From positions 1 through 13,475 of the forward strand of contig JAMQCK010000964.1 in assembly GCA_024196135.1 (NCBI GenBank): a stretch of 13,475 bases of DNA, read 5' to 3'. Position 1 is the stretch's first letter. Every line of letters starts with the position of its first letter. Under the pieces are notes generated by a model that was not told the DNA's origin, did no database searches, and saw only the letters and a list, made by a program, of their open reading frames with translations. The position numbers were made by a program, and so were the translations under genes. This DNA comes from Pleurotus ostreatus/Saccharomyces cerevisiae fusant. Its lineage: Eukaryota > Opisthokonta. This document shows positions 1-8,437 of the stretch, in pieces.

Positions 1-51
1 CGTGGCCTGCCGCCTGTGATCGGGGTGCATATCTGACATTGAGGGCCCCAG

Positions 52-2508
52 TTCATCGACGCGACGAAGAGCGGCGGCATCGGGCGCTTCGCCAATCACT
101 CATGCTCCCCCAACTGCTATGTCGCGAAGTGGACGGTCGGCGACCGGGTGCGCATGGGCATCTTCGCCAAGCGGAATATCAAGAAGCATGAGGAGCTCAC
201 CTTCAACTACAACGTCGATCGCTATGGGTGCGCTACCTGTCCACTGTCCTTCCCCGCCATCTACCCCATCCACCTGCTCTCCTTTTGCTTTGCGTCTCCA
301 CTACCCAGACTCCCGCCAGCTACACACCTCATCGTCCAGCCCTCGTGACTCACATCCCTTTGCTCAGCCATCAAGCACAAACGTGCTACTGCGGCGAGCC
401 AAACTGTGTAGGCTACATCGGCGGGAAGACGCAGACGGATGTCGCGGTCATCGACGATGTCTACCTTGAGGCGCTGGGCATCACGGACGCAGACGAGCTC
501 ATGGAGCTCAAGGGCTCGAAGAAGAAGAAGGGGAAGAAGATCGACGACCCGGACTTCATGGTGCGCATGCCACATGCGCTTTCATTAGGGCTGAATGCTA
601 AAAGTGCTGCAGCCCAAGATGAAGCCCATCAAGCGCGAGGAGGTGCCGAAGGTCGTGCAGGCGTTGCGGCAGGTGCAGAGTGCGAAGGTGCTGTACAAGA
701 TCCTCCTGCGGCTGAAGGTGCGTTCTTGTCATCCTCTCATCTCATTTCATCCTCAGTTCACTCGTTTTAGACAACCGAGGATGCGTCCGCCTTGCGCGAG
801 TTCATGCGACTGCGTGGCTTCAGTGTCATGCGCATGATCTTGGATGAGTTTGCGAAGGACCTGACGATCGTGGCTATGGTTCGTATGCGGGCTCCTACCT
901 TTAGGACAGCAAGTTGACAGCCTGGCAGGCCCTCGAGTGCATGACGACGTGGCCGCTGGAGAAGCGGAATAAGGTCGAGGACTCGAAGATTGCGGACCCG
1001 GTGAAGAAGTACGCGGAGATGGAGGACGAGACGGTCAAGAATGTTGCGACGAAGGTGGGTCACAATTGTCCGTGCGCAGCTCACCGGCTAACCTCTGCCG
1101 ATGGCCAGCTGTTGGAGACATGGGAAAAGCTTGAGATCGCGTACCGTATACCCCGCTTGGCGCGTGATGTGCGTCTATCCGTCTCCTTTGCCCGCCCCAT
1201 TGCTTTGACACTCTTCCCAGCCCAGCCAAAAGCGAAAATCCGACCTCGCCGAGGTCGTCACCCTCCCCCACGAAGACCCCCGCCCAAAGCGCGTGCGCTA
1301 CAACATCCCCGAAGACGAGGAGCTCGACTTCAAGGCCACCCTCCGCCCCTCCCTTCAGCATACCCAACCACCACCCAGCCCGCCCAAACCTCGCGCCCCC
1401 TCCCCGCCGCTACGCAAAGTTTCCATTCGGAACCTGGCGGACGAGAAGAAGAAGCTCATGGAGCGCGCGCAGCAGCTCGCGGAGGAGCAGGCGCGGGCAC
1501 ACGAGGAGCGTGCGAGAGCGGATAAGGAGGCGAAGGAACGCGCTGAGCGGAAGCAGAGGGAGAAGGAATCGAGGAGGGCGGCGCGGAAGGCGGAGAAGGC
1601 GAAGGCAAGGACAGAGAGGAAAGCTAGGGAGAGGGAGAAGAAGAAGCACCAGACGCCGGAGGAGAAGGAGGCGGGGAAGGAGAAGCGGCTGCTGAAGCTG
1701 GTGGGCGAGGTGGTCGTGAAGTGCATGAGCAAGTACGCGAAGGGCCTGCCGCGGGAACTGTTCAAGAAGCAGGCGAAGGAGGTGAGTCGGGACTGAGTGG
1801 CATGGGATGGTGAGACTGATGGTGGCCGTATAGCTCACGCACATCATCGCGGACAAGGAGAAGAAGTCGTCGAGCTACAAGGAGGGCAAGCTGGACGGAC
1901 TCTCGGACGAGAAGGTGTATAAGATGAAGAAGTTCTCGCGCGACTACATCGCCAAGGTCATGCGCAAGTATCAGGAGAAAGAGAAGGGGAAGGCGTCTCG
2001 ACGGCTTGCTGGGGACGACGCGGCCTCGGCGTCAGCCACTCCCGGCGCGTCTACATCCGGGACGACGTCGTCGGCCACGCTGGATACACCAGATATGGAG
2101 ATGACGGTAGAGGAGGCGATGGATATGGAGCCGGATGCGGATGAGAAAGACGACAAGGACGAGTCTGATTCAGATTCGGATTCGGAGAGCGAGGACGAGG
2201 CGAAGGACGAGGAGGCGAAGGACGGCAAGCCGAATGCGGACGCGACACCGGATGCGAGCGGTAACGGCACGCCAGGCGATGGCGCACCAGACGATAGCAA
2301 AGGCGGGCGAATGGACATCGACGAGGAGCCAAAGTCCGCAATGGACGTGGACGGCAGCGAACGATTAGCGATACCCGATGTCGCGCCCTCAGACGTCGTG
2401 ATGAAGGACGGGACGAGCGACGCGCTGTCGACCCCTTCACCAATAGGAGGCTCGAGCTCAACACAGGATCCGCGGCTGCGTTCTCGATCGGTGGCTGCCA
2501 GTGCGTGA
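52..2508 (+). CDS. SET2: Histone H3 lysine-36 methyltransferase SET2 (3' part, N-terminus off window)
   Basis: SET2 methylates histone H3 lysine 36 co-transcriptionally, binding phosphorylated RNA polymerase II tail through its SRI domain. Visible exons, read by splice signals: 52-227, 368-560, 613-717, 771-878, 929-1054, 1109-1168, 1221-1781 and 1834-2508, giving 667 residues in frame. The first exon holds the C-terminal half of SET, with [16 protein letters not shown] and [12 protein letters not shown]; the next opens with the post-SET zinc motif CYCGEPNC. A helical TFIIS-N-like region follows (about 620-1150), then a charged Lys/Glu/Arg-rich linker (about 1440-1680), and the SRI domain across the last intron (about 1680-1990, with [15 protein letters not shown]). 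A tail of about 170 residues is acidic and Ser/Asp-rich. The AWS domain and first half of SET are missing because of the window edge. I see no WW domain between the helical region and SRI. Family assignment is secure; exon 5's acceptor was chosen to restore the family motif ALECM..WPL. Confidence 0.95.
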
Positions 2509-2701
2509 TGCTTGCGAGTCGTCGACATCGCGTGCAGGGACTTATTTCGCCCTACTTTATTCGTTGTAACTAACCTTCGCTTTTGATGCTGTCGCACAAG
2601 ATACCGATACACAATAATCAATGCGCATAGCATGATTCAAGTACTGTACAGCTTGCCTCGAGTCCGCTACTTCTTTACCCTCGCGCTCTACTCAGGTGCA
2701 T

Positions 2702-3223
2702 CTAATCCGTGAACAAAGGCCCCTCCGAGCGCACCGTGTCCCTCGTGGGCGCCGCCGAAAGCTGCACACTTCCCGAGGCGATGGCCTCCAACTCTGATCT
2801 CCACGACTTGAACTTGTTGAGGAGCGCGTCCTCCCCTCTCGTTCCGCCCTCCGCCGACTCTTCGCCCTCGATGAGGTTGATGACGTCGGTGAGCGAGTGG
2901 TGCAGTTTGTCGAGGGCGCCCTTCATGACATAGGGATTCCCTGCCTGGTGCGTTGCGTCCAGGTGCTGGGGCGTGTGTCGTGCTGGACCCGGTGAGGGAT
3001 CGGATTTGGGGTAAACCTGAGGGAAGATGGTAGCGTTCCGTAGAGGCCTACTCGACAAGGTGTAAAGCATACCTGCCCTGGGTTCTCTCGCGTCGGTGAA
3101 GGGGGGATCGCAGGTGGACCAGGAGAGGGGATTTCCTGAGGGAATTTCGCGTCCGCTTCAATTGAAGGTGAGTGATCATGGGAGTTGGAGGAATGGGTAG
3201 TGCCTACATTCGCCGAGAGACAT
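2702..3223 (-). CDS. Small hypothetical protein (137 aa), three exons
   Basis: I do not recognise this protein. The model uses exons 3223-3208, 3155-3073 and 3016-2702 on the minus strand, with introns of 52 and 56 bases bounded by GT and AG; frames join cleanly. The product starts MSLGESDAKFPQEIPSP. Residues 1 to about 60 are rich in Pro, Ser and His and look disordered. Two amphipathic helical stretches follow: one around ALDKLHHSLTDVINLIEG and one around ALLNKFKSWRSELEAIAS, separated by an acidic Gly-rich loop. No signal peptide or membrane segment is visible. Small helical proteins of this shape are often subunits of larger complexes, but that is only a guess. The 16-base first exon is the least certain part; an unspliced start at 3303 in the same downstream frame is the alternative. 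It converges on SET2, with about 190 bases between stop codons. Confidence 0.6.
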
Positions 3224-3936
3224 TGATACAACGGTATGCGAGGAGTGTAGCGAGCTCCGTATTCTGAGAATGGGAGTTGAGAAGAACAATGGAAAGCCGT
3301 CAATTCACATCCATGACCTTTATACGCTCGACGTCATGCCGCGAGGGACTGACGTCGACTACGACCTCCTTCAAGTCAGGCCGGACTCCCTAGCTCGCGT
3401 GAATTTTGCTGCAGTAACCATTGCGAATTCGCGATGCTGCCTTTCTGCAAGAAGATGCGAATGAAGAGGATTGAGCAAGCCAACGGTCAAAACGGTGCCC
3501 ATTGTTTGCAAGCACGTGACCTACAATAACTGCCTTTTCGGGACTTTCAGTGCCATTGAATGTCTCTAAGTTATCAGTGTTTGTTCAGAAAAGTCTTATG
3601 CGAAGGGGTTTTTCACTGGATATAGGGAAGGTCCTGGAGAAGCAGTCTCTGGCAAGCTCATATTATATCGAGGGACTGCCAGTGCCAGTGGGAAAACGCC
3701 AGTAAACAATTGACGAGGCAGACACATCCATGAACGACATATGTGACATGTACAACGTCCTGCTACCTTCCGAGAATCTCGAGAAGGAGCAAGTCGCCAC
3801 GGTCGCCAGCCACGCTCTTGCGCGCCCGCGCGCTCTCCACGACGTCCTGAGAATAAAAGCCCCCACGTCAGGCACAGGATGTCAGACGTTGCCGATGATG
3901 GCACATCACTTTGTCCCCAACCTTCACGTACCTACC
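3224..3936. promoter_or_regulatory. Divergent intergenic/promoter region
   Basis: This 713-base stretch lies between the minus-strand small gene and the plus-strand RING-CH gene, which diverge from it, so it should hold both promoters and 5' leaders. No convincing gene is seen; the open frames here lack splice-consistent extensions or family motifs. A CACGTG box sits at 3513-3518. The frame of the RING-CH start is open upstream to an ATG at 3730, and a separate out-of-frame ATG lies at 3879. Confidence 0.5.
3513..3518. promoter_or_regulatory. CACGTG E-box in divergent promoter
   Basis: A perfect CACGTG palindrome in the context GCACGTGAC is present about 295 bases upstream of the mapped start of the divergent small gene and about 420 bases upstream of the RING-CH start. 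In fungi this core is bound by basic helix-loop-helix factors such as Cbf1 and Pho4. A single six-base site can arise by chance, so its function is unproven. Confidence 0.25.
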
Positions 3937-5706
3937 ATGAGCGACCGACCTCCAACGGTGAACGACCTCAGGGTATGTATATCTGTAGCCATGAAGCAGC
4001 GTCTTGACGATGCTCTAGGTCAAGCTCTGCTTCATATGCCGCGAGGAGGAAACATACGACCGTAAGCGGATGCAAGGAAGCAGGGAAGGAACGAACATGC
4101 TGACCCATTCGCAGAGCCGGAGGATCCCCCGCGAGCCTGGTGCCATCCTTGCAAGTGCACGCTTGTCGCACACGAGTCTTGCTTGCTGCAATGGATACAG
4201 TCCGCGGACCGCAAGCAGAACGCGACGTCTTGCAGGCAATGCGGCGAGCCGTATCGCATCATTAGCGACAATCCCCCTTTACTCAAGGTCCTGTCGGCGG
4301 GAAATACGGCATTTCAGCTGCTAGGAAGGAGCTTTACCATCTTCTTTATGGCCGGAGTTGGCGGCACGATCATGCACAGTGTGTTTACTCGCTTAAGCAA
4401 GCTGCCCGATTGCTAACCTCGCACAGGAGTGTACCAGCTACTCACAAGATACGGCCAGTTCGCATTCCGAGAGATGTTTGGTGACGAGTACGTTACCCCC
4501 AACTGCATTCTCACATTCACTCACCCACGCTCAGAATGCACGACCTCATCCTCACCGACGACAAGCGCAAGTGGCCCGTCACCGCCTTCATACTCCTCCC
4601 CTCCCTCCCCATCAGCCTCATCTCCGCCCGCCTCTCTCCAGGCTACTCCCCCGCGCTCTTCACCCTCCTCTCCTACTGGCCCGTCGTCCCCTCCATCGCC
4701 GCGCGCCAGTCCTTCATCAGCGGCCTCATCGACCAGGAGATCAGCGAGCCGCCCACTGCCTTCCGTCGCGCGACGCTCCCGCTGTGGCCCCCCTCGCCCG
4801 TGCTCGTTGGCCTTGGTGGCATCCCGCTCGTTCAGCGACTCTACGGGCGCTTGTTCCGCCGCTTCAAGTATTGGGTGCTGGACGTGCCGCCGCCTGTACC
4901 GACCACAAATGCCCGCGGCGGCGCCGATGACTTCGTGTGGCGCGTGAACGAGGGTTTCGGTGAGGTCAACTTCCGCATTCGCGCGCTGCGGGAGCCCGCC
5001 GGGAACGAGGAGGAGGACGCCAACCCGCCCGCTGACCAGCTGCCCGCGCTCGCGCCGCAGGACGCCAATGTCCTGGCCGCCGCAGAGGAGCGCATCCGCA
5101 AGAATGCCTCGAGTCTCGGGCGCAGCGTCGGCGGAGCGCTGCTCGCACCTTCTATTGCTCGCGTCATGGGCCAGCTCCTGCTGAGGGTGGCCAGACACTC
5201 TAGATTACTTCGTGCGTTCTTAGGAATAAGGCCGCCGCTCGATCGGAAGTTGGCGTCGATCATGGACTACGCGCCGTATACGGCCGGGTCCGCCAATTGG
5301 CGAGCAGTGGTGGCGTATTTGGTGCGCGGGGCTTGGAGCTGGTCGGAGGCAGATCCGGTATGGTAAGCTTCATGTCACTCCTTCCTCAATCCCTAATTGA
5401 GAACCTTCGACCCTCAGGTGGCGGAACGCGATCGGTTTTGGCATCTTCGTCGTCGTACGTCGTCACTTCCTGTCGCTCCGCTCTTCCTTTCGCCTGACTA
5501 CCCTTTTACAGGCGAAGGACTGCCTCGAGCTCCTGCATCTGTACCTCACCAAGCGCGAACTCGAGACGCGCACTGTGATGGACAGGGATTTCTCGGGCAT
5601 CGACCCCAAGGAGTTGGACCTTATCCACCCTGTGCAACCTTCGACTTCTCCAGTACACGCTCAGCCTTCCGCAGCGACGAACGCGCAAGAGGGCGCTCCT
5701 GCCTAA
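3937..5706 (+). CDS. RING-CH (MARCH-type) membrane E3 ubiquitin ligase
   Basis: Seven exons (3937-3972, 4019-4061, 4115-4378, 4427-4487, 4535-5362, 5418-5454, 5512-5706) give 487 residues. The N-terminal RING-CH finger has all eight C4HC3 ligands: C16 and C19 (CFIC), C39 and C41 (CKC), H46, C49, C66 and C69 (CRQC). This class recruits an E2 and ubiquitinates targets at membranes. Hydrophobic segments follow the finger: SFTIFFMAGVGGTIM, WPVTAFILLPSLPISLI, SPALFTLLSYWPVVPSI and, near the C-terminus, NAIGFGIFVV. A basic patch (RLYGRLFRRFKYW) and a charged loop lie between them. The architecture, one N-terminal finger plus several membrane spans, resembles MARCH5-like ligases of mitochondria or ER; localisation is inferred, not seen. 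The tail after RDFSGIDP is Pro/Ala-rich. The start was chosen because MSDRPPTVNDLR joins directly to VKLCFIC; the frame stays open back to an ATG at 3730, so a 69-residue N-terminal extension cannot be excluded. Confidence 0.9.
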
Positions 5707-6277
5707 TCAGAATAGTCACAAATTTCACATACGCTACTGTACCAATGAAATACATCCTTCACTCTTCATCTAAACGGCTGATTTCTCCCGAGTATGCCCT
5801 GTATTGTATCCCAGGAAGGCCATTGTACACGCTTAACGTCCACGCTTGATATCACAGCAAGCGCCGGGAGGTCCTGCGGACGTCTGGGCATCGTCAAGCG
5901 TATTCAGTATTTTCTCCATAAGGCAATGATTAGCACATCACATATTTTGCTTCCGCCGTGATGAGAAGCTGCCATCCGGGGCAAGACGCGAATTGTTTTC
6001 TCAGAGCCTTGGGTGCCGGGCGGGCGCTCTTGATATCATAGGCTGGGACTGAGCATCCTCCGATGTATGGAGAAGTCAGCGTCTCCTGCTCGTTTGATCG
6101 GTTGAGAGGCCAAATCCCCGCCGTGATTCTGTCCTCGCGCGCCATGATTCCATCCAACCAAAGCTTGTAAATTGTCTATCCAGGATTCTATGTGCTTAAT
6201 TCCTTCCATGCCAGCAGTCCATTACCTCCAAACCCACCAGTCTCTACTCAGAACCCAACCCGCGCCACCGGCTACCC
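5707..6277. other. Convergent 3' intergenic region, nothing recognisable
   Basis: About 570 bases separate the stop of the RING-CH gene (+) and the inferred stop of the next gene (-). Open frames here are short and show no splice-supported extension or known motif. I see no tRNA, repeat or transposon signature. The space probably holds two 3' untranslated regions, though a missed 3' exon of the minus-strand gene cannot be excluded because its last exon ends in low-complexity sequence. Confidence 0.4.
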
Positions 6278-7647
6278 TTACTGACCCACCAAATGCAACG
6301 AACGTGGCGCCTTCTGACCCTTCCCCGTGCAGAAAATCCCGAACCGCTGTGGTCGAGGGCGCCATATCGGCTCGTGCTCGTCTTTATTCTCTCCCTCCTG
6401 CGCCCTCGGACTTCCTGACCTCCCATTGCTGCTCTTCGCGCCCTGTTCATCGCCGTTGCCGTCGCCATCCGATTGATCTTCGTGGCCGAAATCAAAAAAC
6501 GCATTCCGCCGCCCCGCCATTGACAAAGGATTATATCGCGAGCTCGTCGGCGACTTGTCCTCGGAACTGATGGACACCGCCCCGGAGCGCTTGTGCTTCG
6601 AACGGCGTCTCTGCTCGCCGGGCTTGGGCGTGATGAGCTTGACGAGGCGCTGCATGACTGATGGCGCTGGGTTCTCGGAGGCGGTGGCGGTGGGGTGGGA
6701 TGAGGAAGGTTTAGGGGCGCTTAGCAAGGACTTTGCGATGGCCAAAGGGTCTGGCACGGCTGACGGGTGCGTCGAGGACGAATACGGCCGCGCTCGCGCG
6801 TCTTGATATGGTAGCGAGGGTGCGGGAGTCGGAACCTGCTCCAAACTCTGCTTGGCTAAAGGCGGAGCGTCAGTGCGGGTGCTTCGGTGGCGAGCGGTGC
6901 AGAGCAATGACTGTGATGGGCGATGCAGAACCGGTGACTCACGTCTCGATATCAGTCTGTATGATGCTTTGCACGGCCCCGGGGGAATGGCGCATGCGTC
7001 GATGTCCCAAAAGCCACTGCCCTGCGGTGGCTGTCGGCGCGGGAGGCCCACAGGCCCAGTAATAGCGAACGGTGTGAGGAGAAGGGAGAGGCGCTCTACA
7101 AGAAGTAGTGGTGGTCAGTGGGTTTACGAGTAAAGGTGGCGTGAGAGTATGAGTGAAAGCGGATGAGTGGCTGCTTACCTCGTTGGTCGGCGTCAAAGAC
7201 GTGTCGCCGCTGATATAACGGCCACAGCAAATCGAAGTATACCCGCTTGTGGCTGTACACACATGAGAGGCAGCCGACGAAGGGACTGAGGTCGATGTCC
7301 TCGCCGCGCAGGTACCTGTGTGCCATCTACAAGAAGTTAGTTATCTTTCGTTCATACCCACATATACTTTGTTGTGCTACTTACGCTGTAGCAAATCAAA
7401 ATCTGCAGAGAAACAACATCAACACGAGCGAACTTGTGAGGCAACGACGGCTGCCACCCACCTTGCGACCGCATCGCCCGAGCTCGAAATCGTCGAGACG
7501 TGCCCATGTGGCGAGCAGAGCGGCAGCACTCAGGAAAGTGGTGCGCTTCTGCAGCTTGTCGCACAGCACGCGCATTTGCTGGGCGCTGCCGAAATCTACT
7601 GGCACGGCCGAGGACCTTGCGGTCGAACGCGACACTGGGGAGGTCAT
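6278..7647 (-). CDS. Hypothetical protein with an 18-base exon (about 360 aa)
   Basis: I do not recognise the family. The best model on the minus strand uses exons 7647-7462, 7402-7385, 7326-7179, 7095-6943 and 6855-6278. The well-supported core is the first three exons: KLQKRTTFLSAAALLATWAR, then LDDFELGRCGRK, joined through an 18-base exon (ILICYS) to MAHRYLRGEDIDLSPFVGCL and YSHKRVYFDLLWPLYQRRHV. These join in frame at GT..AG borders with introns of 59 and 58 bases. The next two junctions are uncertain: an alternative uses acceptors inside exon four and near 6880, giving a stretch with GAVQSIIQTDIET instead. The last exon is Ser/Pro-rich, with basic and then acidic low-complexity stretches (RRRSKHKRS, DFGHEDQSDGDGNGDE), and looks disordered. 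The start at 7647 (MTSPVSRS) is a minimal choice; the frame is open to 7863 and an upstream membrane-coding exon may exist. It diverges from the gene at 8438. Confidence 0.5.
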
Positions 7648-7883
7648 GGACGTCGCCGAGAAGCAGCTAGGGAGCTCAGTAATTGATGTTGAAGGCGGCA
7701 GATTGAGTGGCAGCCCTGGTTTAGGTGGCTGCAGGTGAGGTTGCGGGGGCCCACGCAGGCGGCGGGGGTAAATGGCCTGTGGGCGATCACGGATGTTGCC
7801 GAAGGTCCATCCTTGATGCAGTTGCATGCCGGTTGGGCGCGCGACCCAGGTCTTCGAACACATGTTTTACTTTATTGCCTTAC

Positions 7884-8012
7884 AGGCTTCTCCTTCCCTG
7901 ACAGCAAGCCCCCCGAATCCACCGCGGGACGTGCCTCCAGGCCACCGACGGAGAACGCGGAAACAGCGACGGCGAGAACGACGAGGATGAGGCCTGGCAG
8001 CCCAACCCCGTG
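7884..8012 (-). other. Candidate upstream exon of the 6278-7647 gene, coding a membrane segment
   Basis: On the minus strand this stretch reads GVGLPGLILVVLAVAVSAFS and then GGLEARPAVDSGGLLSGKEK, a strong hydrophobic span followed by a polar segment. It ends in phase 0 exactly at a GTAAGG donor (7883). Phase-0 acceptors at 7777 (ACAG) and near 7730 (CTGCAG) would join it to the open frame ahead of 7647. No in-frame ATG was found for this piece, so another exon would be needed. The plus strand of the same bases is open for 59 codons and strongly acidic (GENDEDEAW), the expected mirror of a hydrophobic stretch, so the coding strand is not certain. Confidence 0.3.
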
Positions 8013-8321
8013 CTCAGGTACCCTTTTGCGTCCCACATGATGATTTTCTTGTTCGCCCGCGAAGCCTCAACACACTTGTGACACGCACACAGTGCATTTA
8101 AGTACCTATCATTTCACCACTCGGCTCGACCACGGTATCGTGACGGACAGCAGTACGAGCAGTAGATTATCACCACACGCATGCGAAGGGCCCTGCCGGG
8201 CTTCCAGATGGAGGGGCTACTGGCGGAGGACCGCGTCTTAGCTTCAACTTAGCTTGTAGCAGGATAAAACTGCAGAGTTACAGTAACAAAAAAACGCGGA
8301 AGCAGCTCGGGCCGATCACCG

Positions 8322-8327
8322 ACGCGT
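8322..8327. promoter_or_regulatory. ACGCGT (MCB-type) box, distal
   Basis: A perfect ACGCGT core lies 111 bases upstream of the start codon at 8438. This is the MluI cell-cycle box bound by MBF in yeasts to drive G1/S genes. A second copy lies at 8410-8415, and a near match (ACGCGG) lies about 30 bases further upstream. Function is inferred from the motif and its position only. Confidence 0.4.
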
Positions 8328-8406
8328 GCCCCGTGTCGCGAGCACGTGCTGAATAGGTGGCGTCGCCGTTGATTCCTGTCCTCAACGTGAACACCGGCGC
8401 GCGCGT

Positions 8407-8418
8407 CGAACGCGTTCG
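8407..8418. promoter_or_regulatory. ACGCGT (MCB-type) box inside a 12-base palindrome
   Basis: The sequence CGAACGCGTTCG is a perfect 12-base palindrome centred on ACGCGT (8410-8415), 22 bases before the start codon of the following gene. It may lie in the 5' leader rather than the promoter proper, depending on where transcription begins. A second palindrome, GAAAATTTTC, follows at 8421-8430. With the box at 8322 it suggests MBF-type G1/S control of the gene at 8438. Confidence 0.4.
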
Positions 8419-8437
8419 TTGAAAATTTTCCGCGGCG

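Noticed and set aside
1..51. Coding sequence at the extreme left edge
   Set aside because: Frames do not give the residues expected before FIDATK in SET2, and position 51 is a good CCCCAG acceptor, so this is intron, at least for the most part.
879..904. A 26-base intron in SET2
   Set aside because: It keeps frame but is too short for these introns; using the acceptor at 928 gives a 50-base intron and restores the family motif ALECM.
1355..1856. Minus-strand frames rich in Ser/Phe and Leu/Arg under SET2
   Set aside because: They are the antisense of the Lys/Glu/Arg linker of SET2, whose frame continues into a clear SRI domain.
4521..5198. Minus-strand open frame of 225 codons under the RING-CH gene
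   Set aside because: The plus strand here codes the membrane spans of a RING-CH protein joined by five clean introns on either side; the minus frame is compositional.
7735..8040. Plus-strand open frame of 101 codons
   Set aside because: No splice signals, motif or start context support it; other frames and the minus strand here look more gene-like.
8132..8183. Minus-strand MRVVIIYCSYCC resembling the Cys-x-x-Cys start of Rdx/SelW proteins
   Set aside because: The frame ends after about 22 residues and nothing nearby continues the fold, so the likeness is probably chance.
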